From Legionella israelensis (GTDB lineage Bacteria; Pseudomonadota; Gammaproteobacteria; Legionellales; Legionellaceae): 64,000 nt of DNA. The translations under genes and the position numbers were made by a program. The stretch spans positions 434,001 to 498,000 of the forward strand of contig NZ_CP038273.1 in the NCBI RefSeq assembly GCF_004571175.1, in the 5' to 3' direction. The notes under the pieces are model-generated. The model saw nothing but the letters and a program-made list of their open reading frames with translations. It made no database searches and was not told where the DNA came from. This document shows, piece after piece, positions 10,553 to 21,236 of the stretch (its first letter is position 1; the number at the start of each line of letters is the position of its first letter).

Positions 10553-11965
10553 TTATTTATGAATAGATTGCTGATAAAGCACGTAGGAAATACATGCCGT
10601 TAATTTTTTAACCATATCTAAATGCAAAAACTCATTTGGGCCATGTGCATTGGATTGAGGCCCCAAAACACCCGTGATCACAAATTGAGCATTGGGGAAT
10701 TTTTCTCCCAACATCCCCATGAAAGGAATGGTTCCCCCTTCTCCCATGTAAGCTGCTGCTTTATGATAATACATTTTTGAAGCTTCATTTACAGCCTCGA
10801 CCAGCCAGTCAGCAAATAAAGGTGCATGCCATCCCATAGCCCCCTCATCCAGAGTAAAATCCACCTTTGCCTGATAAGGCGGATCAGTAAGTAAGGCGTT
10901 TTGCATCGCTATGGCTGCTCGTTGTGGTGAAACCAAAGGAGGAAGCCTCATTGATAATTTCAACGAGGTTATGGGCCGTAAAACGTTTCCCGCATCGACA
11001 ATCGCTGGCAACCCGTCTGCTCCAGTGACGGTAAGCGCCGGTTTCCAGGTACGATTTAATATTAATTGTTCTTTATCCAAACTAATGGGCTGCACCCCTT
11101 TTTGCCAGGGAAAACAATGATAAACGTCATCCGCCAATATCTCTGCCGCCTGCCTGGCCTGCTGACGTCTTTCTTCCGGTATCTCACAATAAAGTTCTGG
11201 AAGCTTAATTTCGCCAGTAACTTCATCTTCTATACGACTGATAAGTTGTCGGGCAATTCTAAAGCTGTCAGCTACAATACCACTGGCATTTCCTGAGTGA
11301 ACACCTTCATATATAGTGGATACGCTAAGCTCTCCTACCAGATTTCCACGTAAGGAGGTTGTCATCCAGAGTTGTTCATAATTTCCTGCGCCAGAATCAA
11401 GACAGATGACTAACGTGGGTTCACCTATACGCGTCTTTAACTCATCAATATAAAAAGGTAAATCATAACTGCCGCTTTCTTCACAGGCTTCAATGATTAA
11501 CACACAACGAGCATGGGGCAAACCTTGCTGCTGGAGTGCTTTGATCGCCGTCAGCGAAGCATAAGCGGCGTAACCATCATCAGCTCCTCCACGACCGTAT
11601 AATTTGCCGTCCCTTAATACGGGTTTCCACGGACCAAAGTCATCATACCATCCCGTCATCTCTGGTTGTTTGTCTAAATGACCGTACAATAATACTGTCT
11701 CTTCTTTCCGTCCTTCAATCTCTATAAAAATCAAAGGCGTTCGTCCGGGAAGACGTATGATCTCAATATTCATTCCTTCTGGGGCATGTTGCTGGCACCA
11801 GGCTGTGATATGCTGGACAGCCTGCTCCATATAACCGTGTTCTTGCCATTGAGTATCAAAATGAGGTGATTTATTAGGTATTTTTATATATTCAAACAAA
11901 CTGGGTAGTATGACTTCCATCCATTGTCGATCCACAAAATCATACAGTTTTTCACTATTGAACAT
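10553..11965 (-). CDS. M20-family metallopeptidase (dipeptidase-like)
   Basis: About 470 residues from ATG 11965 (MFNSEKLYDF), chosen for AAGGAGC six bases upstream. Zinc-site motifs are in order: VLLYGHLDKQPE near residue 92 (His), KLYGRGGADDGYA near 122 (bridging Asp), IIEACEESGS near 157 (catalytic Glu then ligand), LVICLDSGAG near 190, and a C-terminal GPQSNAHGPNEF near 445 (His). A cytosolic enzyme of the M20A/C dipeptidase type; substrate unknown. It overlaps the end of the MurG-like gene by 11 bases, so the two are likely co-transcribed. Between it and the ComEA-like gene (10391-10552) I see no gene. Confidence 0.83.
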   Translation of the reverse strand: MFNSEKLYDFVDRQWMEVILPSLFEYIKIPNKSPHFDTQWQEHGYMEQAVQHITAWCQQHAPEGMNIEIIRLPGRTPLIFIEIEGRKEETVLLYGHLDKQPEMTGWYDDFGPWKPVLRDGKLYGRGGADDGYAAYASLTAIKALQQQGLPHARCVLIIEACEESGSYDLPFYIDELKTRIGEPTLVICLDSGAGNYEQLWMTTSLRGNLVGELSVSTIYEGVHSGNASGIVADSFRIARQLISRIEDEVTGEIKLPELYCEIPEERRQQARQAAEILADDVYHCFPWQKGVQPISLDKEQLILNRTWKPALTVTGADGLPAIVDAGNVLRPITSLKLSMRLPPLVSPQRAAIAMQNALLTDPPYQAKVDFTLDEGAMGWHAPLFADWLVEAVNEASKMYYHKAAAYMGEGGTIPFMGMLGEKFPNAQFVITGVLGPQSNAHGPNEFLHLDMVKKLTACISYVLYQQSIHK

Positions 11966-13022
11966 GTGCTTGCTCCTTAATAATCCCTGCAATGGTCGTA
12001 GTTGCTGACTCTATCTTTAATTCTTTTATCTTATCAATAATCCTTTCTTTATCAGCCATCAATTCACTCAGCATGAACATTAAATATTCAGGAGTCAACG
12101 ACTCCTCCTTGATGACATAGCTGATCTGTTGCTGTTGAAAATATTCCGCATTTTGAATCTGATCACCACGACTTGCCTTTTTGGTCAACGGGATGAGAAT
12201 GTGGGGCTTATTCAATGCAAGGAGCTCGTATAATGCATTAGCGCCAGCCCTGGAGATGACTACATCACTGGCAGCCAACAAATCGGGCAATTCCTGGTGA
12301 ACATATTCGAATTGACAATAACCCGCAAATTGCCTCAGAGAAGCATCCAGTTTATCTTTTCCGCATAAATGGATAATCTGAAATTCTTGAGTAAGCTCAG
12401 GCAGGGCCTTTCTAATGCACAGGTTGATGGATTGCGCTCCCATACTGCCTCCCATTACCAAGAGACAAGGTTTTTTTTCATGAAATTGGCACAGCCTTAA
12501 GCCCGCTTCCCGATTACCTTTAAAAAGCTGCTGGCGAATTGGTGTTCCAGTAACGACTGTTTTTTTCTCGTTTTTAAAATATTCGGCGGCTGCAGGAAAG
12601 GTGAGACAGATTTTTTTGACAAAGGGAAAACATAATTTGTTTGCCAGTCCAGGACTCATATCGGACTCATGGGCAACCACGGGAATACGGCTTAACCAAG
12701 CCGCAATAACAACTGGTACAGCGACAAACCCCCCTTTTGAAAAAACAACATCCGGTTTTAGTCGATGCAACAAAAACCAAGCCTGAATCATTCCCCAAAA
12801 AATTTTAAAAGGATCAATGACATTCTGCCAGCTCATGTATCGTCTTAATTTACCGCTCCTTACTGAATGAAATGGAATATCGACCATGGCTTGCTCAACA
12901 CTATTCGCCGAGCCAATATAATGAACCTGCCAATTTTCAGCTTTAAATACTTCTATTAAAGACAAATTAGGTGTGACATGGCCGGCCGTTCCCCCTCCGG
13001 TAAAAACAATGGATCGCTTCAT
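11955..13022 (-). CDS. MurG-like UDP-GlcNAc glycosyltransferase
   Basis: 355 residues of the GT-B fold. The N-terminal FTGGGTAGHVTPNLSLIE is the MurG glycine loop, KPDVVFSKGGFVAVP and VAHESDMSPGLANK follow, and the C-terminal donor site is SRAGANALYELLALNKPHILIPL. MurG adds GlcNAc to lipid I to give lipid II. The protein resembles the MurG form seen in bacilli (KxxVFTGGGTAGHVTPN). In gammaproteobacteria murG normally sits in the dcw division cluster; here the neighbours are a peptidase and nadC, so this may be a second MurG-like enzyme. I therefore leave the symbol empty. Confidence 0.75.
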   Translation of the reverse strand: MKRSIVFTGGGTAGHVTPNLSLIEVFKAENWQVHYIGSANSVEQAMVDIPFHSVRSGKLRRYMSWQNVIDPFKIFWGMIQAWFLLHRLKPDVVFSKGGFVAVPVVIAAWLSRIPVVAHESDMSPGLANKLCFPFVKKICLTFPAAAEYFKNEKKTVVTGTPIRQQLFKGNREAGLRLCQFHEKKPCLLVMGGSMGAQSINLCIRKALPELTQEFQIIHLCGKDKLDASLRQFAGYCQFEYVHQELPDLLAASDVVISRAGANALYELLALNKPHILIPLTKKASRGDQIQNAEYFQQQQISYVIKEESLTPEYLMFMLSELMADKERIIDKIKELKIESATTTIAGIIKEQAHVQ

Positions 13023-13142
13023 AATCTGGCCTTTGAACGATAATGATTAAATTTTCTGAAGCCGTAAAGATTTGCACTAAACCGACTTATAAAAAATCTG
13101 GCTTTCCCAAAGATTCCAAGGTTGTGGCGAACATATACCTTT

Positions 13143-13985
13143 TTAAAGAGAATCCCTGAAGTTTAAACTTAAATCAATGGCATTTACCGATTTAGTTATT
13201 GTTCCCACAGAAATAAAGTCAACTCCAGTTTGGGCCATTAAACGGATATTTGTTATATCTATACCACCAGAAGCCTCTAAGGCGCAGTGTTTTGGCTGAT
13301 TCATTTTAACGGCTTCTTTTAACATGTCTTCGTCGAAATTATCCAGCAAAATTCTATCAGGTTTTGCCTGTAAAGCTTCTTGCAATTCATTTAGATTTTC
13401 AACTTCAATTTCAAGCAAAACCTCTTTGCGAGTTAGCCTGGCAAAACGAATGGCTTCAGCTATGGAACCACAAGCCTTAATATGATTTTCTTTGATGAGA
13501 AAAGCATCGTATAAACCAAATCGATGGTTTTTACCACCTCCGCAAACCACCGCATATTTTTGGGCATAGCGCAAACCAGGAAGCGTTTTACGTGTATCCA
13601 GCAATTGAGCTGTAGTTCCTTCTAATTGTTGAACAAAGTCATAAGTTCGACTGGCCGTTGCAGAGAGTGTCTGTAAAAAATTTAATGCGGTGCGTTCAGC
13701 CGTCAATATAGCTCTTGCATTACCTTGCAAACGACAAAGCGTTTCTGCCTGATTAAGCTTTTGTCCTTCCTGCACAAGCCACTCCAGACGAATTGAAGTA
13801 TCCAGGCTTTTAAACGTGGCCTCCACCCATGGGCGGCCAGCAACAACCATGGCTTCTCGTGATATAATTTCAGCATGGGTCATTTGCTGTTCAGGTATTA
13901 GTGCGGCGGTGATATCACCGTTTCCGATGTCTTCCTCCAAAGCACGTTTAACATCAAGAGCAACCTGTCGATCATCGAGTTTCAT
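13143..13985 (-). CDS. nadC: Nicotinate-nucleotide pyrophosphorylase (quinolinate phosphoribosyltransferase)
   Basis: 280 residues. Converts quinolinate and PRPP to nicotinate mononucleotide, the step after NadA. Motifs: EDIGNGDITAALIP near residue 18, ERTALNFLQTLSATA near 98, LLDTRKTLPGLRYAQKYAV near 128, GGGKNHRFGLYDAFLIKENH near 150, and LEASGGIDITNI near 235. It overlaps the antiporter stop by four bases. nadB and nadA lie about 6-9 kb away on the opposite strand. Confidence 0.94.
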   Translation of the reverse strand: MKLDDRQVALDVKRALEEDIGNGDITAALIPEQQMTHAEIISREAMVVAGRPWVEATFKSLDTSIRLEWLVQEGQKLNQAETLCRLQGNARAILTAERTALNFLQTLSATASRTYDFVQQLEGTTAQLLDTRKTLPGLRYAQKYAVVCGGGKNHRFGLYDAFLIKENHIKACGSIAEAIRFARLTRKEVLLEIEVENLNELQEALQAKPDRILLDNFDEDMLKEAVKMNQPKHCALEASGGIDITNIRLMAQTGVDFISVGTITKSVNAIDLSLNFRDSL

Positions 13986-15538
13986 CGATGTTGTCTCCGG
14001 TGATTATAAGTATATCGAGCCTTAAGTAAAGGAGGGGCAAGGATAGTTGTTGTAATAACCATAAGAATAATGGCTGAGAACAATTGATCCGACATGACAC
14101 CAAGAGTTCTTCCGATGGACGCAAAGACCAGACCAACTTCACCACGGGGCATCATGCCTATACCGATTAACCATCGATCACTTTTTCGGCTTGCTCCTAA
14201 GCCACTGACTAACTTTCCTACAATGGCTGCGATAATTAACCCACTGGCTAACAGAATCACGTCCCAATCCATAAAAGATTCAATTTTTACCTGAATACCG
14301 ATCAAAACAAAAAATAATGGGGCAAGTATAGATTCCAGCGGGCCTACCAAATGCTTAATGCTCCACATTTCTTTTGAATATTTTTGCGAAGGAAAATAAC
14401 CATCGTGCAGAATAACCCCTGCTGCAAAGGCACCGATAATTGTTGCCAATTGCACGAGTGTCGCCAACCAGGCCAGGGACATTAAAAAAATAAAGGAAAT
14501 AAACAGCTTGGCTTCCCAAAGTTCAAGAAAACTGAAAAATTTAACCGCTTTCCTGAGCACCCAGGGACCAATCATTAATGCCAGAGTGAAAAAGACCAAT
14601 GCCAACACAATAATACGGCTGACCATAAATACATTTACCACGCCACTTATCACGATGGAACTCACAATGGCAAGAATAACCAGACCAAGAATATCATCAA
14701 TCATGGCAGCACCCAGTATGGTTTTTGCTTCTCTGGTTTGAAGCTTTTTCATTTCCTTTAAAACACGAGCTGTTATACCGATACTGGTAGCACATAAAGT
14801 AGCCGCAATGAACAAATCAGATTTAAAAGAGCTTTCCGGCATCAAAATGCGGGCAATTGTATAACCTAAAATAATGGGGGCAATAACACCGATGACGGCA
14901 ACAATAAAAGATTCCTTGCCGGTATGTTTCAATTCCTCCACGGAAGTTTCAAGTCCGACCATAAATAGTAGAAAAATCACACCATAACGAGAAAACACAT
15001 CAGCAACGTAGGCTACCTTTAGAATTTCTGTACCATTCTCTCCACCCAGAGCTAAAGTGACCTGCTGAGCATAATGAACATCAGGAATGGTTGAATTAAC
15101 TGCAACATCGAGTGGAACTCCACGCAACATATCACCGACAATATTAAAAATGGCAGAGCCTTCCCGCAAGATAATTATTAAATCTATATTGGCATAATAT
15201 CCCAGATTACCAATGAGAACCCCCATTAGTAATTCACCTAAAACAGCGGGTTGATTAAATTGTCTGGCAATAAGTCTTCCAATGACCGCGAAAAAAAAGA
15301 TTAATGTGATGCTGATGATAACAGACGCAATGGGATCATTATGATTTGCTTCATTAGCTGCGTGAGCGATTTGCGGCAAAAAAGCACAAATTATAAAAAA
15401 CCACCCTGAAGTCAAGGTGTGAGGCATTTTCGGCTTATTTGTACCTCTCATGTCATTTTGTAGAGGAACAAGCTTCGCCGATATAAAAGAGGGAAACAAA
15501 TGGCTCAAACGAGAGCCAAATTCAAAATAATGAAACAT
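13982..15538 (-). CDS. CPA2-family cation:proton antiporter
   Basis: Up to 518 residues with about 12 hydrophobic segments and the Na+/H+ exchanger fold. Recognisable blocks are GELLMGVLIGNLGY, FLLFMVGLETSVEELK, LCATSIGITARVLKE, AAMIDDILGLVILAIV (paired acidic residues in the ion path), and GVILHDGYF. There is no TrkA-N domain at the C-terminus, unlike full KefB/KefC. Inner-membrane K+ or Na+/proton exchange. The start is uncertain: ATG 15538 lies nine bases after the ppsA stop, while ATG 15451 or ATG 15427 (MPHTLTSGWFFIICAF, signal-like) are also possible. Confidence 0.8.
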   Translation of the reverse strand: MFHYFEFGSRLSHLFPSFISAKLVPLQNDMRGTNKPKMPHTLTSGWFFIICAFLPQIAHAANEANHNDPIASVIISITLIFFFAVIGRLIARQFNQPAVLGELLMGVLIGNLGYYANIDLIIILREGSAIFNIVGDMLRGVPLDVAVNSTIPDVHYAQQVTLALGGENGTEILKVAYVADVFSRYGVIFLLFMVGLETSVEELKHTGKESFIVAVIGVIAPIILGYTIARILMPESSFKSDLFIAATLCATSIGITARVLKEMKKLQTREAKTILGAAMIDDILGLVILAIVSSIVISGVVNVFMVSRIIVLALVFFTLALMIGPWVLRKAVKFFSFLELWEAKLFISFIFLMSLAWLATLVQLATIIGAFAAGVILHDGYFPSQKYSKEMWSIKHLVGPLESILAPLFFVLIGIQVKIESFMDWDVILLASGLIIAAIVGKLVSGLGASRKSDRWLIGIGMMPRGEVGLVFASIGRTLGVMSDQLFSAIILMVITTTILAPPLLKARYTYNHRRQHR

Positions 15539-15546
15539 TTGCTCAC

Positions 15547-17922
15547 TTATAGTTTTTTTGCCAGAAACATACAGGTTTCAAGCACAGAATCTGGATTCAA
15601 AGACACACTGTCAATACCTTCCGCCATTAACCATTCAGCAAAATCCTGATGATCAGAAGGGCCCTGGCCACAAATACCAATATATTTCCCGGCTTTTTGA
15701 CAGGCCGATATAGCCATATGAAGCAGTGATTTTACAGCGTCATTACGCTCGTCAAACTGCGCAGCCACAAGTCCTGAATCTCTATCCAATCCTAAAGTCA
15801 GCTGGGTCAAATCGTTTGATCCAATGGAAAAGCCATCAAAACAATCCAGAAAAGCGTCTGCCAGCAAAGCATTTGATGGCAGCTCACACATCATAATGAT
15901 ACGTAAATCTTCCTTTCCGCGCTCCAGCCCCTGTTGTTTTAATACTTCAATAACCTGCTCTGCTTCTGTCACGGTACGCACAAAAGGTATCATCACTTCA
16001 ACGTTTCTTAATCCCATGTCTTCTCTTACACGTCTAACAGCCTGACATTCAAGAGCAAAGCAGTCAGTAAACTCGGGAGAAACATAGCGCGAAGCACCTC
16101 GATATCCCAGCATCGGATTTTCCTCATGTGGCTCATAATATTTACCACCGGCCAGATTGGCATACTCATTCGATTTAAAATCAGATAACCGGACAATAAC
16201 GGGTTTGGGATCAAAAGCAGCGGCAATAGTGGCAATGCCCTCTTTTAAACGCTCAATGTAATATTCCACAGGAGAAGCATAAGCAGCGGTTTTATCAGCA
16301 ATAAAGGCTTTCAGCTCCTTGTCTTTTAAGTGATCAAATTCCAGCAGTGCCTTAGGATGGATGCCGATGGTATTGGAAATTAAAAACTCCAGTCGAGCAA
16401 GTCCCACACCCGCATTGGGAATGGCTTGAAAGGCAAAAGCCCGTTCGGGATTACCCACATTCAACATAACCTTAATGGGTAACTCAGGCATATTTTCCAC
16501 ATCAAGACTGGTTCGTTCAAAAGCAAGACGACCTTCATAAACAAAACCAATATCTCCCTCTGCACAACTTACCGTTACATCATCGCCATCACGAATAGTC
16601 TTTGTTGCATCACCACAGCCTACTACCGCCGGTATGCCCAGCTCACGGGCAATAATGGCCGCATGACAGGTCCGTCCTCCACGGTTGGTTACAATGGCTG
16701 CTGCACGTTTCATCACAGGCTCCCAGTCGGGATCAGTCATGTCAGAAACCAAAACATCTCCTGGCTCAACACGATGCATTTCATCAATGTCCTTGATAAT
16801 CCGCGCGCGTCCTTGACCAATACGCTGGCCAATACTTCGCCCTTCCGTCAGAACATCGGCTTTTTCCTGGAGTGTATAGCGTTCAATAAACTGCTTGCTG
16901 TCCCGGCTTTTAACGGTTTCCGGCCGCGCCTGCAAAATATATAATTTGCCATCCTTTCCATCTTTAGCCCACTCAATATCCATAGGGCGACCATAATGCT
17001 CTTCAATGATGATAGCCTGTCTGGCCAACTCTTCTATTTCTGAAGTGTTGAGAGAAAACAATCGTTGTGCACTCTCATTGACCTCTACCGTTTTAACTGT
17101 TCGCTCAAGTGACAAGTCCTCACAATACACCATTTTTAAAGCTTTACTGCCAAGATTGCGGCGAATCACCGAGGACTTACCCGTTTTTAATGCTTTTTTA
17201 TAGACATAAAATTCATCTGGATTAACAGCACCCTGTACCACCATTTCACCCAACCCATAGGATGAATTAATGAAAACCACTCCATCGAAACCGGATTCTG
17301 TATCCATTGTAAACATCACACCACTTACAGCCAGATCACTGCGAACCATTTGTTGTATACCGGCAGATAAGGCAACATCATGATGGGCAAAACCATGATG
17401 TGCCCGGTAGGTAATGGCGCGATCATTAAACAAAGAAGCAAACACTTGTTTAATGGCCAACAATATCGCGTCTATTCCCCTCACATTCAAAAGGGTTTCC
17501 TGCTGTCCGGCAAAAGAGGCATCAGGCAGATCTTCCGCTGTTGCAGAAGAACGAACAGCTACGCTGAAATCATCATGCCCAATGGTTTTGATAAGTTGGT
17601 CATATGCCTTTCGAATATTACTCTCAAATTCTTTTGAAAAGGGAGTATTAAGTATCATTGCCCGAATTTGACGCCCCGTATCCGCCAGAGAACGGACATC
17701 TTCAATATTAAGTGTTGTGAGTAGCTGATAGATTTTTTCATCCAAGCCATTGGAAGATAAAAAGGACCGATAGGCATCAGCCGTTGTCGCAAACCCACTA
17801 GGAACACAAACACCAGCTTCTGTCAGATGATGAATCATCTCACCTAACGAGGCGTTTTTACCACCCACCTGTTCTATGTCCCCCATACCTAGCTTAGCCA
17901 AATCAATTGTATGCGCGCTCAC
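15547..17922 (-). CDS. ppsA: Phosphoenolpyruvate synthase
   Basis: 791 residues, full family length. Converts pyruvate and ATP to PEP for gluconeogenesis. The N-terminal ATP-binding domain holds [14 protein letters not shown] and [20 protein letters not shown]; the swivelling phosphohistidine domain has [20 protein letters not shown], with the catalytic His near residue 420; the C-terminal PEP/pyruvate barrel has [15 protein letters not shown] and the cysteine loop [12 protein letters not shown]. It reads toward the antiporter. Gluconeogenesis fits an organism that lives mainly on amino acids. The 17923-18209 gap to divergent purB presumably holds both promoters; none is clear by eye. Confidence 0.96.
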   Translation of the reverse strand: MSAHTIDLAKLGMGDIEQVGGKNASLGEMIHHLTEAGVCVPSGFATTADAYRSFLSSNGLDEKIYQLLTTLNIEDVRSLADTGRQIRAMILNTPFSKEFESNIRKAYDQLIKTIGHDDFSVAVRSSATAEDLPDASFAGQQETLLNVRGIDAILLAIKQVFASLFNDRAITYRAHHGFAHHDVALSAGIQQMVRSDLAVSGVMFTMDTESGFDGVVFINSSYGLGEMVVQGAVNPDEFYVYKKALKTGKSSVIRRNLGSKALKMVYCEDLSLERTVKTVEVNESAQRLFSLNTSEIEELARQAIIIEEHYGRPMDIEWAKDGKDGKLYILQARPETVKSRDSKQFIERYTLQEKADVLTEGRSIGQRIGQGRARIIKDIDEMHRVEPGDVLVSDMTDPDWEPVMKRAAAIVTNRGGRTCHAAIIARELGIPAVVGCGDATKTIRDGDDVTVSCAEGDIGFVYEGRLAFERTSLDVENMPELPIKVMLNVGNPERAFAFQAIPNAGVGLARLEFLISNTIGIHPKALLEFDHLKDKELKAFIADKTAAYASPVEYYIERLKEGIATIAAAFDPKPVIVRLSDFKSNEYANLAGGKYYEPHEENPMLGYRGASRYVSPEFTDCFALECQAVRRVREDMGLRNVEVMIPFVRTVTEAEQVIEVLKQQGLERGKEDLRIIMMCELPSNALLADAFLDCFDGFSIGSNDLTQLTLGLDRDSGLVAAQFDERNDAVKSLLHMAISACQKAGKYIGICGQGPSDHQDFAEWLMAEGIDSVSLNPDSVLETCMFLAKKL

Positions 17923-18209
17923 TGTTTTCTACCCCGGTCATTTCCTTAAAAATAACCGACATTCTACTGAAATTGTTCATTTTTGTGAATGTAATATTTA
18001 CCTTTTAACAAAAGTTATCCAATATTTGCATCGAATAATTGCGAACCCACGTGCCAGATGTGCCCAATAAAAATGTAAAGAAACTGCACTTTCCTCTTTG
18101 CTGAAAATTGCTTTGGCTTGAAATGTCGGATTTATCTATGCCATAAGAATTCACATCTTCTCCAACTTTTAATATCATAAGCACTTTCTTTTTACTGACG
18201 ACTACAGCC

Positions 18210-19580
18210 ATGACCTTATCTGCATTAAATGCTATCTCCCCCATTGATGGACGTTACTTAAAAAAAACCCGTTCTTTAAATAAATATTTCAGCGAATTTG
18301 CTCTTATTTACTACCGGGTGATGGTGGAAATACGCTGGTTTGAGTCTTTGGCGGCCAATGTATCGATTTCTGAAGTGCCTGAAGTCGATACACCATCAAA
18401 AGCTTTTCTCGAGCAAATATTAAGTCAGTTTAACGAAGAAGAAGCTGAAAAGATTAAAACATTTGAACAACGCACCAATCACGACGTAAAGGCAGTTGAA
18501 TATTACCTCAAGGAGAAATTTGCCCAATCTTCGACACTGAGTAAAGTCAGCGGATTTATCCATTTCGCCTGCACCTCAGAAGACATTAATAATTTAGCCT
18601 ATGCATTGATGGTTAAAGAAGCGATGGCACAAGTCATTCAACCCACCCTGGCGGAGTTGGCAGGCAGTATTACCTTATTAGGTAAACAATATGGAAACAT
18701 TCCCATGTTAAGCCGAACTCATGGACAACCGGCAACCCCAACGACTCTGGGCAAAGAACTGATTAATTTTGTAGCGCGCCTCAAACGACCTCAACAACAA
18801 TTAGCCGAAGTCTTAATATCAGCAAAGTGCAATGGCGCAGTCGGCAATTACAATGCTCATCTTATTGCCTATCCGGAGGTGGATTGGCGTCATCACTGTC
18901 ATCATTTCATCACCTCGCTTGGTTTGTCCTTCAATCCTTACACTACGCAGATAGAACCGCATGATGGTATTGCAGAAATTTCGCAAATCATGATCCGGAT
19001 AAATAATATTTTACTCGATTACACGCGAGACATCTGGAGCTATATATCGCTGAATTATTTCAAACAAAAGACCATAGCCGAGGAAGTCGGATCCTCCACC
19101 ATGCCTCATAAAGTCAATCCGATTGACTTTGAAAATGCTGAAGGCAATCTCGGGCTGGCAAATGCCTTATTTGAGCATTTTGCCAATAAATTGACTCAAT
19201 CGCGCTTACAGCGTGATCTTTCCGACTCAACAGTATTACGTAATTTAGGTACTGCTTTTTCCTATTCACTGATTGCCTATCAATCCATTGCCAAAGGCAA
19301 TGATAAATTACAGGTTAACAAGAAAGCCTTAAAAGAGGATCTGGATGAAAATTGGGAGGTACTTGCCGAGGCCATTCAAACCATCATGCGCCGTTACAAC
19401 ATTCCCGATGCTTATGAACAATTAAAAGCGTTAACTCGCGGGCAAGGCATTGATAAAGAAAATCTTAAAAAGTTCATTGAAAATCTTGATATTCCCAACG
19501 ACGCCAAAACACGTCTTAAAAATTTAACTCCCGAAACCTATACAGGTCTGGCCCCTCTTCTGGTCAAGGCGTTTTTATGA
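18210..19580 (+). CDS. purB: Adenylosuccinate lyase
   Basis: 456 residues. Cleaves SAICAR and adenylosuccinate in purine synthesis, releasing fumarate. The fumarase/aspartase superfamily signature EEVGSSTMPHKVNPIDFENA is near residue 292. Other blocks are SPIDGRYLKKTRSLNKYFSE at the N-terminus, CTSEDINNLAYALM near 127 and SRTHGQPATPTTLGKEL near 170. It shares four bases (ATGA) with nadB, so purB-nadB-nadA look like one transcript. Confidence 0.96.
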   Translation: MTLSALNAISPIDGRYLKKTRSLNKYFSEFALIYYRVMVEIRWFESLAANVSISEVPEVDTPSKAFLEQILSQFNEEEAEKIKTFEQRTNHDVKAVEYYLKEKFAQSSTLSKVSGFIHFACTSEDINNLAYALMVKEAMAQVIQPTLAELAGSITLLGKQYGNIPMLSRTHGQPATPTTLGKELINFVARLKRPQQQLAEVLISAKCNGAVGNYNAHLIAYPEVDWRHHCHHFITSLGLSFNPYTTQIEPHDGIAEISQIMIRINNILLDYTRDIWSYISLNYFKQKTIAEEVGSSTMPHKVNPIDFENAEGNLGLANALFEHFANKLTQSRLQRDLSDSTVLRNLGTAFSYSLIAYQSIAKGNDKLQVNKKALKEDLDENWEVLAEAIQTIMRRYNIPDAYEQLKALTRGQGIDKENLKKFIENLDIPNDAKTRLKNLTPETYTGLAPLLVKAFL

Positions 19581-21226
19581 GCATGCCTTCAACACAGCAG
19601 GGAAAATATTATGAGTTTGATGTGCTGGTCATAGGAACCGGACTCGCAGGACTTTATTATTGTTTGCAATTGTTAAATTTCCAGCCAAAGCTGCGTATAG
19701 CTCTTATCAGCAAGGCGGAAAGCAATGAATGTAACAGCCGCTATGCTCAAGGTGGAATTGCCGCTGTTTTTTCGCCCGAAGACTCTGTAGAGTCTCATAT
19801 CGCTGACACCTTATTAGCTGGCGACGGTTTATGTTATCGCCCGGCAGTAGAGTTTATTGTCCGACAAGGTCCTGAAGCCATCGAACAACTTTGCCGTTAT
19901 CACATCCAATTTAATCAGCAAAAAGGAGGCGATTATATTCTGGCAAGGGAAGGAGGACATTCCCATCGGCGTATTTTTAACTGCGGCGATCAGACTGGGC
20001 TGATCGTTATCCGTAATTTACAGCAAATAGCCAGCCAATACCCTCAGATTGAGCTTTTTGAATATCATATTGCTATTAATCTCATTACTCACTACCACCC
20101 CCACCGTACGGATAATCAAGGCGAGGTTTTAGGTGCCTACATACTGGATTGCAAAGGCAATAAAATTCATACCTTTCTATCTCGCTGTACTGTTTTAGCG
20201 ACAGGTGGCGCTGGCAAAACCTTTCGATATACCAGCAATCCGATGGTTGCCACCGGTGACGGTGTAGCCATGGCTTATCGTGCGGGCGCCAGGGTCGGAA
20301 ATATGGAATTTTATCAATTTCACCCGACCTTACTGCATCATCATAGCCTGAATAATTTTCTCGTTTCTGAAGCTGTTCGTGGTGAAGGTGCATTGCTTAT
20401 CAATCCAGACAGCGGCGAACGCTTTATGCAGCGTTATGCACCTGAGCACCTGGAGCTGGCCACGCGTGATATCGTTGCTCGTTCAATTTTCAATGAGGTT
20501 GAGCGAAGCCAGACAGGATATGTTTATCTGGACATTCGACATAAGCCAAAATCTTTTTTAAAAAAACGCTTCCCTCATATTTTCAATACTCTGTTATCGA
20601 TTGGAATTGACATGAGTCAGGACATGATACCGGTTATTCCTGCTGCACATTATCAATGCGGCGGTATTTTGACTGATATTGATGGACGGACCGACTTACA
20701 AAGACTTTATGCCATCGGAGAAGTTGCTTTCACTGGATTGCATGGGGCTAATCGACTTGCCAGCAATTCTCTCCTGGAGACTTTGGTGATGGCCAATAAT
20801 GCAGCTCGATGCACTCTGAAAGACATCTCATCTCCCTCAAAAGTCAGCGGCGATGTTCCTGGATGGAACTCGCCTGGAGAAGTTAATGCTCGCCGTGCCA
20901 GCCAAATTAATGCTCACTGGCGCGGTCTTCGAGGTGAAATGACGTCTTATGCCGGTATTATCCGTACCGAAGCTGGACTTGAGGATCTGCTACAATTAAT
21001 TATGAAGCGTAAGAAAATCATTGAAGAGTATTATTGGAAGCATTCAATCACCCTTGATTTTGTCGAATTAAGAAATATTGTGCTCAATGCGGAACTGATT
21101 GTCAGAGCGGCCTTATCCAGAAGGGAATCTCGGGGTGGCCATTATCGTGAGGATTTCCCGCAAAAGAATACCGAAGCTCAGGAAAGTATTGCGTGTCTGA
21201 CTTCACCATTAAATTCGTTTATTTAG
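19577..21226 (+). CDS. nadB: L-aspartate oxidase
   Basis: 549 residues. Oxidises aspartate to iminoaspartate, the first step of de novo NAD synthesis. The FAD-binding VLVIGTGLAGLYYCLQLL is at residues 13-30, followed by NSRYAQGGIAAVF, REGGHSHRRIFNCGDQTG (active-site region) and GGILTDIDGRTDL then GEVAFTGLHGANRLASNSLLE, the flavin-site end. The RESRGGHYREDFP block near the C-terminus is typical. Cytosolic flavoprotein, coupled to purB by an ATGA overlap; nadA follows after 10 bases. Confidence 0.94.
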   Translation: MSMPSTQQGKYYEFDVLVIGTGLAGLYYCLQLLNFQPKLRIALISKAESNECNSRYAQGGIAAVFSPEDSVESHIADTLLAGDGLCYRPAVEFIVRQGPEAIEQLCRYHIQFNQQKGGDYILAREGGHSHRRIFNCGDQTGLIVIRNLQQIASQYPQIELFEYHIAINLITHYHPHRTDNQGEVLGAYILDCKGNKIHTFLSRCTVLATGGAGKTFRYTSNPMVATGDGVAMAYRAGARVGNMEFYQFHPTLLHHHSLNNFLVSEAVRGEGALLINPDSGERFMQRYAPEHLELATRDIVARSIFNEVERSQTGYVYLDIRHKPKSFLKKRFPHIFNTLLSIGIDMSQDMIPVIPAAHYQCGGILTDIDGRTDLQRLYAIGEVAFTGLHGANRLASNSLLETLVMANNAARCTLKDISSPSKVSGDVPGWNSPGEVNARRASQINAHWRGLRGEMTSYAGIIRTEAGLEDLLQLIMKRKKIIEEYYWKHSITLDFVELRNIVLNAELIVRAALSRRESRGGHYREDFPQKNTEAQESIACLTSPLNSFI

Positions 21227-21236
21227 AGACAAAAGA

